Translations under genes and position numbers: made by a program
Shown: positions 1-6,390 of the stretch, in pieces
How positions within the stretch are numbered: the stretch's first letter is position 1
Layout: every line of letters starts with the position of its first letter
Notes under the pieces: generated by a model
The model's input: only the letters and a program-made list of their open reading frames with translations
Database searches by the model: none
What the model was told of the DNA's origin: nothing
Source of the DNA: Saccoglossus kowalevskii
Taxonomy: Eukaryota; Hemichordata; Enteropneusta; Harrimaniidae
Direction of reading: 5' to 3'
NCBI RefSeq assembly: GCF_000003605.2
Contig: NW_003124903.1
Location: forward strand, 144,031-154,306
Length of the DNA stretch: 10,276 bases

Positions 1-55
1 CATGTAGTGAGTGCACTTTTACAATAACTAGATGAACAGGCGCAATTCGAAACTC

Positions 56-68
56 TGACGTCACCAAT
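56..68. promoter_or_regulatory. CRE (CREB/ATF-type) site abutting a CCAAT box
   Basis: TGACGTCA at 56-63 is the full palindromic cAMP-response element bound by CREB/ATF bZIP factors. CCAAT at 64-68 follows directly and is the NF-Y core. The two motifs being contiguous is typical of proximal promoters. A GTGAGT, which could be a splice donor, lies at 7-12, and no coding frame is attached to it. This could be promoter DNA of a gene lying outside the window. Chance occurrence remains possible. Confidence 0.35.
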
Positions 69-161
69 TAAATGCAGTAGAACATTTGGCACACAAATAT
101 AGCCTAGTGTAATCGTGAACTGAATGACTTAATTACGATCGCCCTCGCAAAACAATTCTGT

Positions 162-171
162 CTATCGATAG
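162..171. promoter_or_regulatory. CTATCGATAG palindrome (DRE-like)
   Basis: This is a perfect 10-bp palindrome containing TATCGATA, the core of the DRE element bound by DREF/ZBED-type factors in insect promoters. It lies about 100 bp from the CRE/CCAAT pair, which slightly strengthens a promoter reading of the left edge. Function outside insects is inferred only. Confidence 0.2.
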
Positions 172-883
172 TGACAAACGCCATAATTACAGGCACATAT
201 ACAAACATATTTACATGAGATTAGAACACGCAAAAAAAATGATATTCAATAATTTTGAAATTATGATGTATCAGTTATATACAGTATATTGTTATGCATA
301 ATGATATTTTAGAATATGGATTTACAGATAGTTATTTAAAAAACAATGAAGCAACGTAGAAATTCCATAATCATGAAAAAATATGTGATGAAATAGACTG
401 GCGTTGAAATTGCATGGATGTTCATACCTATTTAACTACGCCTATGATCTGCGTTTTATGGAAATTCTGTGAACCGTACTTAGGTCCTAATCGATGATTT
501 GTCGCCATGTATAATATAGGTGACAGGTACCACGTATTTTACATTTATCTTGATGATGTACAGGCATATGTCGTATGTATGTCCCCGATTACAACCTTAA
601 TCCGTCGGTTTTACGTTACTAAAAGATTACCAATCGTAGTATGGTTATTAATAACGATAAGTCGTATATTACTATGGAGATAAGAAACACATTAGTATAA
701 ACTACACAGCACATGGACATTTATATATGTGTAGAAGTTGTGATTCTCGAATAAACTACGTCGCAATCGTTATTTCGTTTTTTATTTGTTTCATGCGCAT
801 AGTGCTCTTTGCCAATGACAAGTAGTTCACACTTTCATTTTATGGCACTCGGTGTTTTTGTATTATTGTCTTTCAATTCTTTA

Positions 884-912
884 ATGAGGAGGCTACAATA
901 AATCGTCCTCAT
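884..912. repeat. Small inverted repeat, 7-bp arms
   Basis: ATGAGGA (884-890) is matched by TCCTCAT (906-912) across a 15-nt loop that contains AATAAA. A hairpin this short is expected by chance somewhere in 10 kb. It is listed for completeness. Confidence 0.3.
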
Positions 913-967
913 ACATGGAGTTCCCCTACTTAGTATATCCCAGCGTTCAATTACTCTCACCAAGAAA

Positions 968-996
968 TGATATATTGTGTACAGTGCAATATATCA
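968..996. repeat. Hairpin with 10-bp perfect arms
   Basis: TGATATATTG (968-977) pairs with CAATATATCA (987-996). As RNA the stem could be extended by three G-U pairs to leave a three-base loop. The loop region reads CAGTGC, which recalls the iron-responsive element hexaloop, but the IRE stem geometry is absent. No transcript is evident here. Confidence 0.4.
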
Positions 997-2084
997 GTGA
1001 GCTCATCTACACATTTTTTTGTTTTGGGAGTAGTGTAGTATAATACCTACCTGTTGATATTCAGGCAGGGAAGACGCAGCCCAATATAAATCATGTGTCT
1101 AATTGTACGAATAAATATAACAGAATAAAATCGTACACATTAATAATTCTCACATTATTTCCAAATGCGTGCCAGTACCTAGATGGCAGAAAGACAATAT
1201 GTTAATTATACAACGAGTTATTCAAAAGAATGTTTGTTTTTCTTTTTCTTTTTTTCAAAGAGTTTTTATTTTCATCCACAGCATTTATTTATTTTTCGAA
1301 ACTAATCTTGCTATCAAACATTGTCAGAACGATGCACACTGTGTCCCGAAACGAAAGTGGTACATTGATAACAAACGTATCAAGGATTTATCCTCACTTT
1401 TCCCGCACTCGAAGCTTTGTGATGTACACAATGCGTTCTTACAGTTTCTGATTAGTGAATTTATGAATACGTATTGATCGATAGCCATGTTACATTGTTG
1501 TTTTTGTGAATGCTTGTTCAGCTGTAGTCGCTTCTCGAGGGAATTAAATCAAACATTGTATGGTTATGCAAGGAAGTGAAGTGAATCCTCGTCTGATCGA
1601 CGTGTTTAACGTTAGAAGCAAGTGTTGTGCTACTTTCCAGAGTGGCTTTTAAGTTGATTCATGCTGTATTGCTTCAGTTACGTGAGACTCGAAATGTGTA
1701 ATCATGATTTGAAGTGTTTTAGGATAAAGGCACCCATCCTGATACTATCTGGAGACACAAATTCAATAACATATATCAATTACGCAAGCCACGAATTATG
1801 CTTATCATTTGACAACACATTCATTATATGGTATACCATGACGGACAAGGTTTATTAATTGCCTAAGTATATCACAAGACTGTGTGTACACTTTGTATAT
1901 AACACCTGATAATGCTTCATACGAGTATATTGTTAGCAGTGGTGTTGTTACAGTATTGAATGCATTGATACGTTATTATATGAAATAATATAAAAAAATA
2001 CAGATTTATGTATCAGTATACTACATTGTTTATGTTGAACATATGTAATAATAGATGATACAAACTTAAACACTGGCTGTTTAG

Positions 2085-2100
2085 GATTTGATTTGATTTG
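2085..2100. repeat. GATTT microsatellite, three units
   Basis: Three tandem GATTT units plus a terminal G. Just downstream (about 2126-2134) is GTTCAATCC, which resembles a Pol III B box, but no matching A box or tRNA fold is present. Confidence 0.5.
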
Positions 2101-2392
2101 GTGGCAAAATATGCATTTGCAATCTCAGTTCAATCCCTATATGGACATGTAACTTGGCAAACCCATGTCAGTGCATTAAAGTGTAAATGCATTACCATAT
2201 ACTTTGAATAAAACCAACCTCTGATCGTTCAACTGTCTACTCCCAGTGCGCATGTCCAACACATGAAAGTAGTGAATATATAGGAGGATTTACACTTTGT
2301 AGTTGCCTACAAACCAACCATTTACCACTTAACGACGTTCCGACGACTCGGTTGTTATTTGGAGAAACTCTTAAACTCGCCACTCCATATAA

Positions 2393-2416
2393 ATGGTGCG
2401 GCGTATTTCGGTGTGA
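2393..2416 (+). other. Short upstream open frame, 7 codons
   Basis: ATG at 2393 opens a seven-codon frame closed by TGA at 2414-2416. It is in the same frame as the main start at 2564 but is separated from it by that stop. It overlaps the TATA-like element, so it is translated only if transcription begins further upstream. Confidence 0.25.
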
Positions 2417-2432
2417 TTTACTATTTTCTTTG

Positions 2433-2576
2433 ATGGTCAGTGTGCTTTCGATTCAGCTCATCCTAGTGCGATCGCGTTACCTAGCAACTGTTGCCAATAG
2501 CCGGGATATCCCCGTCCTGCATCGCAGTGCATCACTCATAAAAAAGGCAGTCCGTGCAGCGATATGGATCGGCTAG
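2433..2576 (+). other. Overlapping upstream open frame, 47 codons
   Basis: ATG at 2433 opens a 47-codon frame that ends at TAG 2574-2576, past the main start codon at 2564 and in a different frame. If the transcript begins upstream of 2433, ribosomes using this AUG could not reinitiate at 2564, so it would repress the main protein unless bypassed by leaky scanning. With a start at A2423 this AUG would lie only about 10 nt from the cap, where it is often skipped. The peptide has no recognisable domain. It may equally be evidence that the true transcription start lies downstream of 2433. Confidence 0.3.
2476..2488. promoter_or_regulatory. RFX X-box
   Basis: GTTACCTAGCAAC matches the RFX consensus GTNRCC-N(0-3)-RGYAAC at every defined position with a 1-nt spacer. 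RFX winged-helix factors bind this element, and in many animals it marks genes of ciliated cells, usually close upstream of the start codon. Here it ends 75 bp before the ATG at 2564. The adjacent GTTGCC at 2490-2495 is a further half-site. Confidence 0.55.
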
Positions 2577-2938
2577 TCTACTTTTTCGTGATGTTGCTGT
2601 TTATATGTATCCAGCTCTTGGTAGTATGCGTATGTCAGGGATTCGGTGGCGGCGGGCCATTAATCGGCGGCGGCGGCGGTTTTGGCACAACCACTCAGGA
2701 AACGGTTAGTATACTCTCTAGCAGCACTACCAGCACCACCACCACCACCACCACCATTTCCACCCAAATAACAACACATTACACTAATGCACTGACGATC
2801 CGCAGTACAACTAATGAACAGAGCTCATTACTAAGTACACAAACTCAGGAATTCTCTGCTGATCGTACCACCGCTAGGATTGCTTCACCGTTAACTGACA
2901 GCTCAGCACAAGCTGCATCTTACTCACAGGCAACGACG
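2564..2938 (+). CDS. First coding exon: secreted or surface Thr/Ser-rich mucin-like protein (5' partial)
   Basis: This is the only frame with clear protein character. Residues 1-24 form a signal peptide: Met-Asp-Arg, a long hydrophobic core, and Cys-Val-Cys before a likely cleavage at Gln25. Residues 26-41 are a Gly-rich linker containing two Gly runs (28-31, 35-39), and Thr/Ser make up about half of residues 42-125 (43 of 84 by my count). Thr58-64 is encoded by seven ACC codons (2735-2755) and Gly35-39 by GGC/GGT repeats, so both tracts are prone to slippage. After the signal peptide there is no Cys and no Asn-X-Ser/Thr sequon. Dense O-glycosylation is therefore inferred, as in mucin-like stalks. 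ATG 2564 is chosen because it directly precedes the signal peptide. The frame meets TAA at 2945 just after a consensus donor, so the exon ends at 2938 in phase 0. The mature function cannot be named: a mucin, an extracellular matrix protein or the stalk of a membrane receptor are all possible. Confidence 0.7.
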
Positions 2939-2944
2939 GTAAGT
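2939..2944 (+). other. 5' splice site of intron 1
   Basis: ACG|GTAAGT matches the U1-complementary donor consensus at all six intronic positions. It falls in phase 0 at codon 125 and removes the TAA that would otherwise stop the frame two codons later. The Thr/Ser-rich character continues right up to this junction, which supports it as a real exon edge. Confidence 0.72.
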
Positions 2945-3054
2945 TAAAACAGATGTCGTCTTTGATTTTAATATTTGCTTTCTGGTCAACAACGAAACTC
3001 GAATATTACGTTTCGTATTTATGCCTGTCGTGTGCTGTATGTATTTGAAATGAT

Positions 3055-3141
3055 TAGCTGTCAACAACACTATATACAGAGGTAAACCACATATACGCGC
3101 ACGCACCAATTCGAATCTGGTTGTTGATGGAATGACAGCTA
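3055..3141. repeat. Interrupted inverted repeat, 87 bp
   Basis: TAGCTGTCA (3055-3063) is matched by TGACAGCTA (3133-3141). A second block, ACAAC at 3064-3068, is complemented by GTTGT at 3121-3125 after a 7-nt offset. The interior contains a CpG-bearing alternating purine-pyrimidine run (about 3090-3103). It could be a degenerate foldback element, but no target-site duplication is evident. Confidence 0.35.
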
Positions 3142-3291
3142 CATATAGCGATTTATTTGATATAACGAACACATACAAACTAGAGATAAATAGATCTTCA
3201 AAAGTAACTATGTTATTACTGTGGTTATATTCAATAACTTAATTCATATTCTTTTTTTAAAATTAAATTAATTTTTTCATTTCTATTCTAG

Positions 3292-3396
3292 CCAAACATT
3301 ATATCACACGCAATATATTCCTCATTCCTTTTTTTTCTCATGCTTCAAAATAAATATTCGTTGCAATTTTGTGATGGCTCGTTTATCTATTTATAA
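3292..3396 (+). CDS. Candidate second (terminal) exon, 34 codons
   Basis: A strong 3' splice signal, a pyrimidine-rich run ending TTTCTATTCTAG (AG at 3290-3291), lies 353 bp downstream of the donor. Read in phase 0, the phase in which exon 1 ends, it stays open for 34 codons to TAA at 3394-3396. The joined product would be 159 residues. The added segment has a short hydrophobic patch (about residues 132-143), too short for a clear transmembrane helix and not a clean GPI signal. It also has one Cys. Part of it is encoded by a poly-T tract, so it may be chance. An open run this long is not rare in A+T-rich DNA. ATTAAA and AATAAA hexamers follow near 3440 and at 3610. Low confidence. Confidence 0.25.
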   Translation, partial: PNIISHAIYSSFLFFLMLQNKYSLQFCDGSFIYL

Positions 3397-4456
3397 ATTT
3401 GAACCTTTGTTGTGAAGTATATTCTTGATTGGTTCTGAATTAAAGATAGGATTATCGGGAACATGCGTGATCGAATCGGCTCGTTGTGTTTTGTCGATAA
3501 GCATATTCTGTTGAATTTCTATAAACATTGTGTTGACACTAATCGAAATACTCAAATGACATTTTCTATATTGCAAATGGTGAAATAGAACTTCTACGCT
3601 TTCAAATTCAATAAAAAAAAACATGAGACGAAACAAGAGTACGAATAACTAGCTAATCATGGTCTTTAAATGAAATGATATTTAACTCGTATATTTATGA
3701 AAGTGCTATATTTTTAATACTAAAGTCATATTATTGGCATAAGTCTACAACAACTAAATCAAATAAATTTGTCTCCAATAATTATTAAAATCGCAACAAA
3801 GATGGCATTGTCATTGTTGTCTTTGATTATCACTAAATGTGTCCCGAGTACGATGAATCCACCATCTTTTTTTTCTTGTTCGTAACTAGTGGAATTATCA
3901 CCAATAGTTGCTTTTTAAGATATGTATCGAACACAGCAATATGTGACAGGAAATGGTTTGATTATAAATACCGCTGAGAGTGTCGTATTTCCTTATTTGT
4001 GCAAAACAGATAATCGTTCGCGTCGTGACACAACCTCAAACAATCCTACAAGTTCTTAACGTCATCTAACAAAGTGCAGAGCGCATTAACAACCACAAAT
4101 CGTCTATTATGATACGTCCACCTTTGACTTCTATGCTATATTTTTTATTAACCTTTACATTTTGGGTTTGATATGACGAGCATTTTGATCCTTGTTTTAT
4201 TAGTATTCAATGAAAACTACGGAAACCATGAATTAGTAGAGAAGACATGCTGAACACTGGATAATCATTTAAATGATCTATTTGTGCAATGCAAGAAAAC
4301 AGGCCACAAAATAGGATCGTTAAACTTTATTGTCATTTCGATCGTCTTTGATTGGATTTCATTATATGAAACGCATTCTGTCGACGTATACTCCCGCTAG
4401 AAAACATGTTATTATGCATATAATCCAGAACACGACAGTTAAAATGTTAAAGGTCA
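3397..4456. other. Non-coding stretch, probable intron
   Basis: No coding frame can be supported. The minus-strand frame covering 3391-3636 (81 codons) has no recognisable domain. I see no repeat longer than a few bases in this stretch. Confidence 0.5.
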
Positions 4457-4471
4457 GTTACCAATGGTAAC
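4457..4471. promoter_or_regulatory. Second RFX X-box, perfect palindromic arms
   Basis: GTTACCAATGGTAAC is a perfect 6-bp inverted repeat around a 3-nt spacer and fits GTNRCC-N(0-3)-RGYAAC at all defined positions. It lies about 1.5 kb inside the putative first intron, directly before a CpG-rich block. An intronic enhancer or an alternative promoter using the same RFX input as the X-box at 2476 is a reasonable inference. Confidence 0.5.
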
Positions 4472-4499
4472 ATATTGGCCGTTTAGTTGGCACATGACT

Positions 4500-4650
4500 G
4501 GTAGGTTCTGTACCGAGGGTACATGTACCTAGCACTTGATGAACAGGCAAATTCCGTCGCCATCGGCCGTGTGTATTCTCGTACGAATGCGATAAAGCGA
4601 GGTCCGCGCGTGCTTGTGGGAGACAGGGGCTTGTCTTTGCCGGATCAGCA
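4500..4650. promoter_or_regulatory. CpG-rich block, possible intronic promoter or enhancer
   Basis: This roughly 150-bp segment stands out from the surrounding A+T-rich DNA by its CpG density, with about a dozen CpGs between 4555 and 4642. It starts just after the X-box and includes the perfect 12-bp palindrome GGTACATGTACC (4518-4529). The minus strand is open for 53 codons (4644-4486) but has no convincing splice signals or domain. That open run is more likely a result of few A/T stop triplets than of coding. Alternatives are an old repeat copy or a short unmethylated island. Confidence 0.3.
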
Positions 4651-4985
4651 CATTAAATTACAGAGAAATTGACGATTACACTTGCAATGCAAAACTGGTC
4701 AGAGACAACATTAACTGTTTTGGGCTGTCGCTTTCCACACATTTTTTTTAAACAAACATTATGCGTGAATATATTTCGTCACGCTGCTTGAAGTCTATAT
4801 ATTAAGAATAATTCATAACGAAATGTATTTCATATGCACCCACAAATAATTTTAATAATTACCGATTACACAAGAATATTAAAGAAAAAGAGATAATTTG
4901 CTATATTCTCTGTATTTTTGCCTTTTATATGTCTTGAATTAAGACTGGAAGAAGCTGAAGAAAATTACAAACTATGTAGTGTGTT

Positions 4986-5019
4986 CAACAACTCGTGGAT
5001 GAGTTGTTGCTTTAATAAA
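4986..5019 (+). terminator. 9-bp hairpin followed by AATAAA
   Basis: CAACAACTC (4986-4994) and GAGTTGTTG (5001-5009) are perfect arms around the loop GTGGAT. AATAAA follows at 5014-5019, then a T-rich run. The arrangement resembles an RNA 3'-end signal with a stem. No reading frame ends nearby, so it may belong to a non-coding transcript or be coincidental. Confidence 0.3.
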
Positions 5020-5058
5020 TATGTTTTTACTAGGTAAAAATATTGTATTTTTCTGCAG

Positions 5059-5089
5059 AAAAACTAAAAATCTTACATTATCGAAAACG
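5059..5089 (+). other. Candidate 31-nt microexon or pseudoexon
   Basis: A strong acceptor (TTTTTCTGCAG, AG at 5057-5058) and a perfect donor (ACG|GTAAGT, donor 5090-5095) are separated by 31 nt. The donor context ACG|GTAAGT is the same as at the end of exon 1. Entered in phase 0 it hits TAA at the third codon, so direct joining to exon 1 would truncate the protein. Entered after one leftover base it is open through to the donor. A regulated poison exon, a microexon needing another upstream exon, or a chance pairing of splice signals are all possible. Confidence 0.25.
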
Positions 5090-5095
5090 GTAAGT

Positions 5096-5456
5096 CTTTT
5101 TAGCAGTGTTGACTCTATTGAAAGAACGCAGCAAAAGTTTGTAAACTATCTGTGCTATTGATTGTACACATTTTGAGTTTTTGAAACATCATATCAGCGT
5201 CGTTTATAATTAGATGTTATTTTTATATAAATGTGAAAATAGGCTATAAATATCTTATCGAAGCGTTTATTGCGCTCTATCTCTCTATTTTGTCTGCCTC
5301 ATTGTATGGATAAAATATTCAAATATTCTCCATTTGTCATATACATAAACATTTTCGATAATTTAATCTAAAATATAAAGAGTAATCACCGGTATTTACA
5401 TCCATGCATTTTACTGTATGTGTAATATATAGTGTATTATGTATGATATTTACAGT
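5096..5456. other. Non-coding A+T-rich stretch
   Basis: I see no coding frame, long repeat or recognisable regulatory cluster here. An AG following a short pyrimidine run lies at 5106, too close to the preceding donor to end a functional intron. Confidence 0.5.
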
Positions 5457-5528
5457 TTGCTGTCCATGTGCGGAGACTGTGAATGGGATCTTGCCCATAG
5501 GTCTTTTCAAATAAATAAATGAATCAAT
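5457..5528 (+). mobile_element. Possible 3' end of a CR1/L2-type non-LTR retrotransposon
   Basis: A non-A+T-rich segment runs into a tetranucleotide tail: AAAT three times (5509-5520), then GAAT and CAAT (5521-5528). Two overlapping AATAAA hexamers sit at 5510-5519. CR1/L2-group LINEs characteristically end in short tandem repeats rather than a long poly(A), so this looks like a 5'-truncated LINE 3' tail. No reverse transcriptase coding is present upstream. The alternative is the polyadenylation region of a host gene. The family assignment is inference from the tail only. Confidence 0.3.
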
Positions 5529-5551
5529 GTTCTTAAAGCGAGAGGTTCGTC

Positions 5552-5569
5552 ACCTGCGCACGCGCAGGT
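5552..5569. promoter_or_regulatory. NRF1-type palindrome
   Basis: ACCTGCGC (5552-5559) and GCGCAGGT (5562-5569) form perfect 8-bp arms around a 2-nt spacer. The centre, TGCGCACGCGCA at 5555-5566, matches the NRF1 consensus YGCGCAYGCGCR at every position. NRF1 sites usually mark CpG-rich promoters of housekeeping genes and are unexpected in such A+T-rich DNA. No gene start is evident on either side. The minus-strand frame 5770-5576 (64 codons) beginning nearby has no known domain. Confidence 0.45.
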
Positions 5570-5570
5570 A

Positions 5571-6272
5571 TTGAGTCACAAGCGACGATAACAACACACG
5601 CTCAAATTGCAAAAGATCATGGGTAGATGCATGTTTGTAAACAGTGACACGCTTTGGCCATCTGATGCTTGCCCAGGTGGCGACTCCCCCGCTTTAAATT
5701 TTGCTGACAATTCATATGTCAGTAAACGTAACAACACCAACTGATGAACATAATCATTACGGTATACCATTAGACTTAAATTCGTATTTAAATAAGTAGT
5801 AAGACGCTTGTGTTCCCATTAGATATTTAACTCCATAAAAAATACGAGTTTAAGTTGGACATTAACGTAGGTAGCTTAAGCTTGTAGTGTTTTACAATGT
5901 GCTAATCAATGCTCTTTACATCCGCCCCTGGATGACGATGCGGCTGAATGAAGTGATTTAAATGTGGACGACACTAAAGGAAATTGAAGTAAAGATACAT
6001 CTAACTGCAGAAAATCGCTTTACAATGATGGTATCTGCGCAGCACGCTCTCGTAGCGGTTAAGCATTCAACATGTCCTAATGATAGTGACGCCAACAAAA
6101 TTGATACAAGATTTATACGCAATCCTCTAATGTGCAATAAATATGAATCCCATTTCGTCTGAACAGTTGGTTCCTTTCGTGTTTGTGACAGAAATTCATG
6201 TACGAATACGTATTAGATGAACAAAATATATGCATAACCAACGGGGATTCGGATCACATAATAACTCATGAA
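5571..6272. other. Non-coding stretch
   Basis: Short frames on the minus strand (5770-5576) and the plus strand (5962-6162, 66 codons) have no recognisable domain and no supporting splice or start context. The only structured item is the 10-bp palindrome AGCTTAAGCT at 5873-5882. Confidence 0.5.
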
Positions 6273-6390
6273 TGACCCTACAATATCAGATTTGTTAATC
6301 GAGTGTAGTTATTTTCATTTCAATCGAGGATTTGATAAGGAATAAATGAAAACTACTACAGAGTGTAATAAATCTGATATTCCAGGGTCA
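6273..6390. repeat. 118-bp fold-back inverted repeat (MITE-like)
   Basis: The left arm (6273-6320) and right arm (6344-6390) are imperfect inverted copies around a 23-nt loop. Outer ends are TGACCCT and AGGGTCA. The next block, AATATCAGATTT, is matched over 12 bp, and TGTAGT and TTTTCATTT pair nearer the loop, giving about 37 of 48 positions. A few bases beyond the arms (GTTAT/ATAAC) also match, so the original element may have been a little longer. I see no clear target-site duplication. It could be a non-autonomous DNA transposon remnant or, if transcribed, a long hairpin RNA precursor. Confidence 0.6.

Larger units (their letters stand above)
1..2385. other. Upstream non-coding region
   Basis: No reading frame here looks like a gene. 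The longest plus-strand frames (1169-1477, 102 codons; 1661-1858, 65 codons) are rich in Phe, Ile, Tyr and Lys, as expected of translated A+T-rich DNA. They show no recognisable domain and have no convincing splice signals around them. The stretch holds a CRE/CCAAT pair and a TATCGATA palindrome near the left edge, two small hairpins near 0.9-1.0 kb, a short GATTT repeat at 2085-2100 and scattered AATAAA hexamers (for example near 897 and 2205) that do not follow any coding frame. Between about 180 and 880 and between 1480 and 2080 I see nothing to annotate. Confidence 0.6.
2385..2563 (+). promoter_or_regulatory. Core promoter and 5' leader of the mucin-like gene
   Basis: Immediately upstream of the coding exon the sequence becomes visibly richer in G+C and CpG than its surroundings. 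A TATA-like element, TATAAAT, lies at 2388-2394. An initiator-like CTATTTT (2421-2427, candidate start at A2423) is about 35 bp further on, slightly more than the usual 30-31 bp. An RFX X-box and a CCAAT box (2494-2498) follow. If transcription starts at 2423, the leader would be about 140 nt and the X-box and CCAAT box would lie inside it. A start nearer 2500-2550 without a TATA box is the alternative and would put them upstream. The extent is inferred from composition and motifs, not from transcript data. Confidence 0.4.

Noticed and set aside
978-992. CAGTGC loop resembling an iron-responsive element
   Set aside because: The five bases on each side do not pair in IRE register, there is no bulged C at the right distance, and no transcript is evident.
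1169-1477. 102-codon plus-strand frame
   Set aside because: Composition is that of translated A+T-rich DNA, with runs from poly-T tracts. It has no domain, no leader and no splice context.
1661-1858. 65-codon plus-strand frame
   Set aside because: No recognisable motif and no promoter or splice signals. Length is unremarkable for chance.
2074-2136. SINE or tRNA-like region with a B-box-like GTTCAATCC
   Set aside because: No acceptable A box at the right distance and no cloverleaf arms.
3090-3125. B-box-like GATTCGAAT on the minus strand
   Set aside because: No A box or tRNA fold could be built. The match lies inside an interrupted inverted repeat.
2924-3178. 84-codon minus-strand frame overlapping the splice donor
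   Set aside because: Antisense shadow across the exon 1 edge and early intron. No domain.
31-4548. Shared 11-mer GATGAACAGGC at 31-41 and 4538-4548
   Set aside because: Similarity fades immediately outside the 11 bases. Likely coincidence.
4483-4644. 53-codon minus-strand open run in the CpG-rich block
   Set aside because: No convincing acceptor or donor on that strand. The openness is explained by fewer A/T-rich stop triplets in a CpG-rich segment.
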